A stretch of DNA of 6,139 bases from an uncultured bacterium (GTDB taxonomy: Bacteria; Actinomycetota; Actinomycetes; S36-B12): contig CAJBMR010000043.1 of NCBI GenBank assembly GCA_903954205.1, positions 1-6,139 of the forward strand. The letters run 5' to 3'. Each line of letters starts with the position of its first letter. Within the stretch, counting starts at the first letter, position 1. The position numbers were made by a program, and so were the translations under genes. Below are positions 1 to 5,164 of the stretch, piece by piece. The notes under the pieces are model-generated. The model saw only the letters and a program-made list of their open reading frames with translations. It was not told the origin of the DNA and did not search any database.

Positions 1-10
1 CTCCTCCTTG
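1..10 (-). promoter_or_regulatory. Possible ribosome binding site of a gene starting left of the window
   Basis: Read on the minus strand, positions 10 to 1 are CAAGGAGGAG, close to a full complement of the 16S rRNA 3' end. If it is a real Shine-Dalgarno sequence, a minus-strand gene starts within about ten bases beyond the left edge, downstream of the TetR gene and in the same orientation. The start codon lies outside the window, so this cannot be confirmed. A competing reading is that 1-77 is the tail of a plus-strand gene: frame 3 is open from the edge to a TAA at 75-77 and encodes a Pro/Ala-rich tail ending in SAQPQG. Third-position G/C bias in that tail is weak. Confidence 0.3.
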
Positions 11-81
11 CCCGGCACCCGGCCTAGGGGTCGCACCGCAGGCTGCGGAAACCACGAGCGCACAGCCTCAGGGATAAGGCG

Positions 82-116
82 CGACGCCGCTAGCGTGGCG
101 GCCTGGTCTCGTATTC
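82..116 (+). repeat. Imperfect direct repeat, copy 1
   Basis: About 30 of 35 bases match 212-246, offset by exactly 130 bp. The shared core begins CGACGCCGCT and continues through GCGTGGC and GCCTGGTC. Mismatches fall at 92, 100, 109, 112 and 115. The copies flank the perfect hairpin at 119-160. The repeat does not correspond to any protein I recognise and its origin is unknown; a local duplication or a pair of related regulatory sites are both possible. Confidence 0.75.
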
Positions 117-118
117 CG

Positions 119-160
119 CCCGTAATCGACGCTAAGAACCGAATTAGCGTCGATTACGGG
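119..160. repeat. Perfect 17-bp inverted repeat with 8-nt loop
   Basis: The left arm 119-135 (CCCGTAATCGACGCTAA) is the exact reverse complement of the right arm 144-160, separated by GAACCGAA (136-143). The arms are more A/T-rich than the surrounding DNA. As RNA it would form a strong hairpin from either strand, but no run of U follows on either side, so it is not a classical intrinsic terminator. High-GC actinobacteria often use hairpins without U-tracts, so a bidirectional terminator beyond the end of the TetR gene is the plainest reading. A palindromic protein-binding site or part of a small mobile or att-like element are alternatives. Confidence 0.8.
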
Positions 161-211
161 AGAAATGCGTACCACCGCGTGACACGACCCGGTTGAACAC
201 CTGTGGAACGT

Positions 212-246
212 CGACGCCGCTCGCGTGGCAGCCTGGTCCCGCATCC
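212..246 (+). repeat. Imperfect direct repeat, copy 2
   Basis: This is the second copy of the repeat at 82-116. It lies 26 bp before the stop codon of the TetR gene (which is read from the other strand), so it is in the 3' flank of that gene. Where copy 1 has TAGCGTGGCGGC, this copy reads TCGCGTGGCAGC, losing the promoter-like TAGCGT hexamer. Confidence 0.7.
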
Positions 247-259
247 GCCCATCGTGGGC
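247..259 (-). terminator. Weak hairpin just downstream of the TetR stop codon
   Basis: GCCCA (247-251) pairs with TGGGC (255-259) around the loop TCG. It begins 12 bases past the TetR stop codon in that gene's direction. The stem is only 5 bp and no U-tract follows, so it is a poor terminator candidate; the 17-bp hairpin at 119-160 is much stronger. Confidence 0.2.
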
Positions 260-271
260 CCATCCGTTGGC

Positions 272-850
272 CTAGCGCAACGCGAGGCGATCCATGGAGG
301 CGATCAGCGCATCGCCCGCCTCGCGGGGCAGGTAGCCCTCGATGATGAGCGATGCGATGCCATGCGAGGCGCCCCACACGATGACATCGAGACCGTCGCG
401 CGCGCCGGCAACAAGTAGGCCCCGCGTGTCGAGGTCGTCGAGGGCGTCGACCAGCTTGACGTAGGGACCGGACGACTCCGGACCCATGTCGGCTTCGGCA
501 CAGATCGGACCGAAGACGAGTCGGAAGAGATTTGGCTCTTCGACAGCGAACGCGATGTACGCGCGCCCGAGACCTGCGAAGCGCGCCCGAGCCGCCTCAT
601 CCGAGTCGCCCGGATGTGCTGCGAGGACACGCGCCATGCGCTCATCGAGTGCCGCGAGCCCGCACCGCCCGACGGCGACGAGCACGGCATCCTTGTCGGA
701 GAAGTGGTTGTAGGCCGCGCTCGGAGAGACATCGAGAGCCTGGGCGATTGCCCGGAGCGAGACATGGTCTGCGCCGTGCTCGCGGACTGCGTTCAGGGCT
801 TGTTCCACCATCGCCTCGGCGAGGGCCCCGTGGTGGTAACTGCGACTCAT
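272..850 (-). CDS. TetR/AcrR-family transcriptional repressor with WHG-type C-terminal domain
   Basis: A one-component cytoplasmic regulator of 192 residues, normal for the family. The N-terminal TetR helix-turn-helix is clear: SRSYHHGAL at residues 2-10, then SLRAIAQALDVSPSAAYNHF at about 31-50, with the usual recognition-helix ending (AAYNHF, then SDKDAV). The C-terminal ligand/dimer domain shows ExPNLFRLVFG at about 105-114 and W159-G-A-S-H163-G164, matching the WHG motif that names this subfamily. I chose ATG at 850 over an in-frame ATG at 874 because the protein then begins MSRSYHHGAL, the usual start of the subfamily, and because GGGAG lies four bases upstream. It is divergent from the SDR-MMPL operon, with 62 bp between start codons. 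It is therefore inferred to repress that operon and itself; the ligand is unknown. Confidence 0.93.
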   Translation of the reverse strand: MSRSYHHGALAEAMVEQALNAVREHGADHVSLRAIAQALDVSPSAAYNHFSDKDAVLVAVGRCGLAALDERMARVLAAHPGDSDEAARARFAGLGRAYIAFAVEEPNLFRLVFGPICAEADMGPESSGPYVKLVDALDDLDTRGLLVAGARDGLDVIVWGASHGIASLIIEGYLPREAGDALIASMDRLALR

Positions 851-874
851 GACACTCCCGTATCGGCCACGCAC

Positions 875-903
875 ATATTGACATCGTTCATATTCCGTGC
901 CAA
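875..903 (-). promoter_or_regulatory. Candidate promoter of the TetR gene
   Basis: Read on the minus strand there is a -35-like TTGGCA (903-898, five of six to consensus), a 17-bp spacer, and a weak -10-like CAATAT (880-875). Transcription would begin near 868, giving a leader of about 17 bases that contains the GGGAG ribosome binding site. One arm of the inverted repeat (886-895) lies inside the spacer, which is where a repressor would block polymerase. The -10 is poor, so this is tentative. Confidence 0.35.
878..883 (+). promoter_or_regulatory. Perfect -35-like TTGACA facing the SDR-MMPL operon
   Basis: A consensus TTGACA lies 29 bp before the SDR start codon. At a 17-bp spacing the -10 position is CAAGGT (901-906), which keeps only the conserved A2 and T6; transcription would then begin at or near the ATG. 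No better -10 is seen. The box also forms the left part of TTGACATCGTTCA (878-890), an imperfect palindrome of the size and style of many TetR operators, so it may be an operator element rather than, or as well as, a promoter element. Confidence 0.35.
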
Positions 904-918
904 GGTCCGAATATGAAC
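886..918. promoter_or_regulatory. Inverted repeat over the SDR start: candidate operator or start-site hairpin
   Basis: GTTCATATTC (886-895) and GAATATGAAC (909-918) are exact reverse complements, separated by 13 bases (centre-to-centre 23 bp, about two helical turns). The right arm contains the SDR ATG (913-915). The loop contains AAGG (902-905), the probable ribosome binding site, seven bases from the ATG. A further CATATT occurs at 874-879. As DNA this is a natural site for the adjacent TetR protein. As RNA, if transcription begins upstream of 886, the stem would hide the start codon. Confidence 0.5.
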
Positions 919-1884
919 ACCGTTAACTCTACCTCAGCCTCGGGCCCTTCCACCGCAGGCAATGCCCTGGTCATCGGAGCCGGACCGGTCGGTTCAGAGG
1001 TCGCACGACTGCTGGCCGGTAACGGCCAGGACGTCGTTGTCGCGACCCGGACCGGCTCGGGACCACAGATCCCAGGGGTCCGCCGTGTCGCCTGCGACGC
1101 GAGCAATGTCGACGCCCTGCTGGCGGCGGCGCCGCAGGCAGCCGCCATTTACAACTGCGCGAATCCGGCGTACCACCGCTGGGCGCAGGACTGGCCTCCC
1201 CTGGCGACCGCGATGCTCGGCTATGCCGAGCGCACCGGCGCCGTGCTCGCGATCTGCTCCAACCTCTACGGCTACGGACCGGTCGACGGGCCGATGTCGG
1301 AGGCACTGCCGCTCGCGGCGACCGGCACCAAGGGTCGCGTGCGCGCGCAGATGTGGCTGGATGCAAAGGCCGCGCATGACGCCGGGCGCATCCGGGCCAC
1401 CGAGGTGCGGGGCTCGGACTACATCTGTGCCAGCGACAGTTCCCTCGTCGGATCCAGCAGGGTCGTGCCGCGCATCCTCTCGGGAAAGCCGGTCAGCCTG
1501 ATCGGATCGGTCGACCAGCCGCACACCTGGACAGCACCCGCCGATGCCGCGCGACTCCTCGTCACCGTCGCCGCAGACGAGCGCGGCTGGGGCCGGGCGT
1601 GGCATGTGCCGAGCAATGCGCCGCGCACCCAACGGCAGGTGATCGATGACCTCGCCGACACGGCAGGGGTGCCCCACGTGAAGGTCTCGTCCACGTCAGC
1701 CGCGATACTCAAGGTGCTCGGGATCTTCTCCCCCACCATCCGCGAGCTGGCCGAGACCTCCTACCAACGCGACCGCCCCTTCATCGTCGACGACACCGCA
1801 GCACGAGTCACCTTCGGACTAGAGCCGACGCCCTGGACAGACATCCTGAGCGAGATCATCGAGGAGTACCGACGTGGCAAGTAG
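913..1884 (+). CDS. NAD(P)-binding SDR / NAD-dependent epimerase-dehydratase-like protein
   Basis: A 323-residue soluble protein with an N-terminal Rossmann fold: LVIGAGPVGSEVARLL places the dinucleotide-binding glycines at G22, G24 and G27, after a short flexible tail of about 16 residues. NLYGYGP at 117-123 holds the probable active-site tyrosine (Y119). EVRGSDYICA at about 164-173 and HTWTAPADAARLLV at about 204-217 correspond to the substrate-domain signatures of extended or atypical SDRs such as nucleotide-sugar epimerases. The usual YxxxK pair is not obvious (YGYGP), so it may be an atypical SDR, and the reaction and substrate are not predictable. ATG 913 has AAGG seven bases upstream. 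The gene overlaps the MMPL gene by 11 bp, indicating translational coupling, and is divergent from the TetR gene that probably controls it. Confidence 0.88.
   Translation: MNTVNSTSASGPSTAGNALVIGAGPVGSEVARLLAGNGQDVVVATRTGSGPQIPGVRRVACDASNVDALLAAAPQAAAIYNCANPAYHRWAQDWPPLATAMLGYAERTGAVLAICSNLYGYGPVDGPMSEALPLAATGTKGRVRAQMWLDAKAAHDAGRIRATEVRGSDYICASDSSLVGSSRVVPRILSGKPVSLIGSVDQPHTWTAPADAARLLVTVAADERGWGRAWHVPSNAPRTQRQVIDDLADTAGVPHVKVSSTSAAILKVLGIFSPTIRELAETSYQRDRPFIVDDTAARVTFGLEPTPWTDILSEIIEEYRRGK
1861..1866 (+). promoter_or_regulatory. Ribosome binding site deciding the MMPL GTG start
   Basis: GAGGAG lies inside the last codons of the SDR gene, seven bases before the GTG at 1874. This is ideal spacing and supports the overlapping GTG start for the exporter, rather than an internal start. 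Confidence 0.8.
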
Positions 1885-4078
1885 CACCCAGAGCCCGGCT
1901 CAACCTGCAGCACAGAAGAGGCCGCCGTTCGCTCGACTCGGTGCCTTCGTCGCGCGCTACCGCTGGCCGGTGCTCATCGGCTACCTCATCAGCGCCGTGG
2001 TCTTCGGCATCTTCGGCGTGCAGGTGTTTGCCAACCTGAAGACCGAGGGTTTCGCTGATCCCGGCGGCGAGGCCGCGCGCGCAGCCGCCTACGTCCAGGA
2101 CGAATTCGGCGTCAACGATCCCGTTGTCGTCCTGATCATCCAGACTCCGACCGACGTCGATGTCGATGCGCCGGCGGCCACCGCCCTGCTCGACGACGTC
2201 GCCGCCACTCCCGGGGTGGAGAGTGTCGTCTCCTACTGGTCGACCAAAGCACCGGAGCTGCGCAGTGACAGCGGGCGCACGGCACAGGCTGTCGTCTACG
2301 CCGAGCCCGACGCCGACCTCGAGAAGCTCTCCACCGACATCGTCGACACCTACACAGGACAGCAGGGCGACCTCACCGTCTACGCGTACGGCGGCGAGGT
2401 GATCGGCAACGCCTTCACCCAGCAGATCTCCGGTGATCTTGCGCGCGCCGAGAGCGTCGCCGTCCCGCTCACCGTGATCCTGCTCATCTTCGTACTCGGA
2501 TCCGTCGTTGCGGCGGGGCTGCCCTTCCTCGTGGCTCTGGGCACCATCCTCGGCAGTTTCCTCGTCCTCTACGTCATCTCACTCTTCACTGACGTCTCGG
2601 TGTTCTCACTCAACCTCGTCACGGGCCTGGGCCTGGCACTCGGCATCGACTACTCACTCCTCATCATCAATCGCTTCCGAGAGGAGCTCGCCGCGGGCAA
2701 AGCCGTGCCGGATGCCGTGGCCGCCACGGTCAACTCCGCCGGCAAAACGGTGTTCGTCTCAGGACTCACCGTCGTGGTCGCCCTCGCCGCACTGCTCTTC
2801 TTTCCCCAGTTCTTCCTGCGCTCCTTCGGCTACGCAGGCATGGCAGTGAGCATCCTCGCCGTCATCGGCGCACTCACCGCGATCCCTGCACTGCTAGCGA
2901 TCCTGGGACCGCGCATCAACAAGTTCAAGGTGCGGCGCGGCGATCTCACGCCGAAGGACGACGGCGGATGGGCGCGACTGGCGCGCTTCGTCATGCGCCG
3001 ACCGTGGCCGGTCATGATCGCCTCGATCGCCGTCCTCCTCGTGCTCGCCGCCCCGGCGATCGGGGCCGTCTTCGGTCAGGTCGACGAGCGCGCCCTGCCG
3101 GCGGACAGCCCCGTCGCACAGGCCGGACAGGTCCTGCGCGATGAGTTCCCCGGCTACGAGAATTCGCCGTTCGAGATCGTGCTCATCGACGCGGGATCGG
3201 CGGAGGAGGTCCGCGCCTACGCCGAGCAGGTCTCCCAGCTTCCGGAAGTTGAACGGGTGACCACGCCCACCGACGTCATCGTCGACGGCCAGGTCGTCGC
3301 CCCGAATCCAGACCCCAGCACGTGGGCCTCGGGCAACAACGTGCGTGTCGCGGCGGTCGGCACCGTCCCGCCGATCGACCCCGCGGGCGAGCAACTCCTC
3401 GCCGACATCCGGGGCATCCCCGCACCGGCATCCGAAGCGCTCGTCGGAGGAGTGGCGGCCGACTGGGCCGATGCAACGCAGAGCATCCTCGACCGCTTCT
3501 GGTGGGTGATCCTGTGGCTCGCGCTGACGACGCTCGTCATTCTCTTCCTCTACACCGGCAGCCTGCTCATCCCGGTCAAGGCCTTCGTGCTCAACCTGCT
3601 CAGCCTGTCAGCAGCACTCGGCGTCCTGGTGTGGGTCTTCCAAGACGGGCGCCTCTCGTGGCTCACCGGCGACTACACCGTGACCGGCACCGTCGACATG
3701 TCGACGCTGGTCCTCGTCGGCGTGATCGCCTTCGCGCTCTCGATGGACTACGAGGTCTTCATGCTGTCGCGCATCACCGAGGAGCACGCCGCGGGCAAGA
3801 GCACCACCGACGCCGTCGCCTTTGGGCTGCAGCGCACGGGACGCATCATCACCGCGGCAGCCCTGCTCATTGCCATCGTCTTCGCATCATTCCTGACGAG
3901 CGGGGCGACGAATATCAAGCAGCTGGGCCTGGGCGTCACCGTCGCGATCCTGCTCGATGCCACGATCGTGCGTGCCCTGCTCGTGCCGGCGTTCATGCGC
4001 ATCGCCGGCGGCGCAAACTGGTGGGCGCCCTCCTGGCTGCGCAAGGTGCACCAGCGAGTGGGACTCCAGGACGGGTAA
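1874..4078 (+). CDS. MMPL-family (RND superfamily) membrane exporter
   Basis: A 734-residue inner-membrane protein with the typical two-fold MMPL layout. A cytoplasmic N-terminus is followed by TM1 (about 29-51), extracytoplasmic loop domain 1 (52-193), five helices (195-345), a cytoplasmic linker, TM7 (377-400), loop domain 2 (401-540) and five more helices (542-708). Each half keeps the family signature in its TM4/TM10: GIDYSLLIINRFREEL around D259-Y260 and SMDYEVFMLSRITEEH around D625-Y626. These Asp-Tyr pairs are the proton relay described for mycobacterial MmpL3, so proton-driven export of a lipid or hydrophobic compound is likely. The C-terminus is short, without the long cytoplasmic tail of MmpL3. 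It starts with GTG, overlaps the SDR gene by 11 bp, and appears intact. The substrate is unknown; a drug-efflux role (ActII-3/YdfJ-like) is as likely as lipid export. Confidence 0.95.
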   Translation: MASSTQSPAQPAAQKRPPFARLGAFVARYRWPVLIGYLISAVVFGIFGVQVFANLKTEGFADPGGEAARAAAYVQDEFGVNDPVVVLIIQTPTDVDVDAPAATALLDDVAATPGVESVVSYWSTKAPELRSDSGRTAQAVVYAEPDADLEKLSTDIVDTYTGQQGDLTVYAYGGEVIGNAFTQQISGDLARAESVAVPLTVILLIFVLGSVVAAGLPFLVALGTILGSFLVLYVISLFTDVSVFSLNLVTGLGLALGIDYSLLIINRFREELAAGKAVPDAVAATVNSAGKTVFVSGLTVVVALAALLFFPQFFLRSFGYAGMAVSILAVIGALTAIPALLAILGPRINKFKVRRGDLTPKDDGGWARLARFVMRRPWPVMIASIAVLLVLAAPAIGAVFGQVDERALPADSPVAQAGQVLRDEFPGYENSPFEIVLIDAGSAEEVRAYAEQVSQLPEVERVTTPTDVIVDGQVVAPNPDPSTWASGNNVRVAAVGTVPPIDPAGEQLLADIRGIPAPASEALVGGVAADWADATQSILDRFWWVILWLALTTLVILFLYTGSLLIPVKAFVLNLLSLSAALGVLVWVFQDGRLSWLTGDYTVTGTVDMSTLVLVGVIAFALSMDYEVFMLSRITEEHAAGKSTTDAVAFGLQRTGRIITAAALLIAIVFASFLTSGATNIKQLGLGVTVAILLDATIVRALLVPAFMRIAGGANWWAPSWLRKVHQRVGLQDG

Positions 4079-4089
4079 CGGGACTATCC

Positions 4090-4980
4090 CTAGCCTCTCG
4101 TGATCGCTACCGCGAGTAGCACGCCGACCGGAGCGAAGACCCACCCCAGGCGCGACGCTGCGGCGACTACCGAGTCCGCGTAGCCGTAGAGGACGGACAG
4201 CTGCGGTGGATAGAACGCCGGGATGCTGAAGGCGCACAGCACCAGCACGGCGGCAATGGCGGCATTCGGCGCGATGAATGCCAGGGGCACCAGGAGCGCG
4301 ATGCGCATCGCGATGAGCACGAGCCACACGCGAATGCCGGGACGCCACGGGATCTGCTGAGACGGATGCAGCACTGACCCCACAAACATCGCCGCGCCGA
4401 TCGCCGCCAGGAGCGGGGCAGCCCACTCGAGTGCCACGGACGTCCACGCGGGCGGCTCGGTGAAGGCGTTGAGCACCAGGCCGATGAGAAGCGCGATCAG
4501 GGGTGCCTGGTCGATCCACGAAGTCCGGACCTGCTGCTTGATGGGGGCCTGGCGGCGCAGGATCCAGACGAAGAAGCCGAAGAAGAAGATCATCACTCGG
4601 TCGATGAACACGGCAACGATGAGCCCGACCGGGCCGGCAATGGCAGCGGCCAAGGGCACGACCCAGAAGCCGGGATTGGGAATCGCGGACCACCCGCGCA
4701 GGACGGCGCGTCCGGCCCGCTCCGATGACTTCGGCGTCAGCAGATAGGCCACGCCCACCAGGGCGACGGCGATGATCGTGACGAGAGCCGGCCAGATGAG
4801 GTCCCTTGCCGCGGGCAGTCGCCATGCGGCGAGCAGGGACAGGACCGCGCTGACACAGAGGAGCTGCACGCGGATGAGGCGCCGCCACTGGCCCGCGATC
4901 CGATTGCCCCGGGAGGCGGCATAGCCCGCCAAGGCCCCCGCGAGATATCCCGCGATGATGGCAAACGCCACGTTGGCCAC
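4090..4980 (-). CDS. Ten-helix membrane protein, AEC (auxin efflux carrier)-like permease
   Basis: A 296-residue, very hydrophobic protein with about ten membrane helices (near 2-22, 35-53, 61-82, 104-126, 128-141, 158-172, 185-203, 215-237, 239-257, 276-293), arranged as two five-helix halves. Helix 4 begins NPGFWVVPLAAAIAGPVG (102-119); an Asn-x-Gly-Phe followed by a Pro in a broken helix is characteristic of AEC-family carriers, and size and topology fit. Similarity is by eye and modest, and the second half is less typical, so 'putative AEC-like permease' is as far as I would go; a BASS-fold relative is possible. The start is GTG 4980, with AAGGG only two bases upstream. An in-frame GTG at 4971 has the same AAGGG at 11 bases, so the start is uncertain by three codons. 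It converges on the MMPL gene and is transcribed alone. Confidence 0.72.
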   Translation of the reverse strand: MANVAFAIIAGYLAGALAGYAASRGNRIAGQWRRLIRVQLLCVSAVLSLLAAWRLPAARDLIWPALVTIIAVALVGVAYLLTPKSSERAGRAVLRGWSAIPNPGFWVVPLAAAIAGPVGLIVAVFIDRVMIFFFGFFVWILRRQAPIKQQVRTSWIDQAPLIALLIGLVLNAFTEPPAWTSVALEWAAPLLAAIGAAMFVGSVLHPSQQIPWRPGIRVWLVLIAMRIALLVPLAFIAPNAAIAAVLVLCAFSIPAFYPPQLSVLYGYADSVVAAASRLGWVFAPVGVLLAVAITRG

Positions 4981-5164
4981 GACCCTTCAGCATCACCTAT
5001 CGGAAGCAGAAGGGCGACGGAGCGTGCCCCTGTGCCTTGAGCACGTGCACCGCGCAACCTAGCGCCTGAATTGTCACGGCGCAGGCGGCCTCGCCGAGAG
5101 GGGGATGGCATCGGCACCCGGAGGGGCGCGTCAGGAGGAGGTCCTTGCGCGGTAGCGTGGCGGC
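4981..5164. other. Divergent intergenic region between the AEC-like and AI-2E genes
   Basis: This 184-bp region must hold both promoters. Visible elements are an 8-bp palindrome GCACGTGC (5041-5048), a short dyad GATG-G-CATC (5104-5112), a minus-strand TAGGTT (5063-5058) that could be a -10 for the AEC-like gene but lacks a good -35, and the AGGAGGAGG run at 5133-5141 with TAGCGT at 5153-5158 described separately. No small gene with convincing start context is seen. Confidence 0.6.
5153..5158 (+). promoter_or_regulatory. Candidate -10 box for a leaderless AI-2E transcript
   Basis: TAGCGT fits the actinobacterial TANNNT -10 pattern and ends six bases before the ATG at 5165, which puts the expected transcription start on the A of the ATG. 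That is the standard geometry of a leaderless mRNA. No convincing -35 lies 17-18 bp upstream, which is common for such promoters. The only strong Shine-Dalgarno sequence (5133-5141) is 23 bases or more from the ATG and would lie upstream of this transcription start. Confidence 0.5.

Noticed and set aside
8..196. 62-codon plus-strand frame at the left end
   Set aside because: No ribosome binding site, runs through the perfect hairpin and the first direct repeat, weak third-position GC bias and no recognisable motif.
82..246. CRISPR array
   Set aside because: Only two diverged repeat copies 130 bp apart with a palindrome between them; spacing and repeat number do not fit and no cas gene is present.
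4079..4090. Terminator between the convergent MMPL and AEC-like genes (GGGA-CTA-TCCC)
   Set aside because: Only a 4-bp stem with a 3-base loop and no U-tract; too weak to call.
3322..4119. 265-codon plus-strand frame within the MMPL gene
   Set aside because: Arg/His/Pro-rich out-of-frame reading of the exporter's C-terminal half; no start context.
3887..4996. 369-codon minus-strand frame overlapping the AEC-like gene
   Set aside because: Arg/Gly/Ala-rich product without domains; it crosses the end of the MMPL gene and is a frame-shifted shadow of the hydrophobic 4090-4980 protein.
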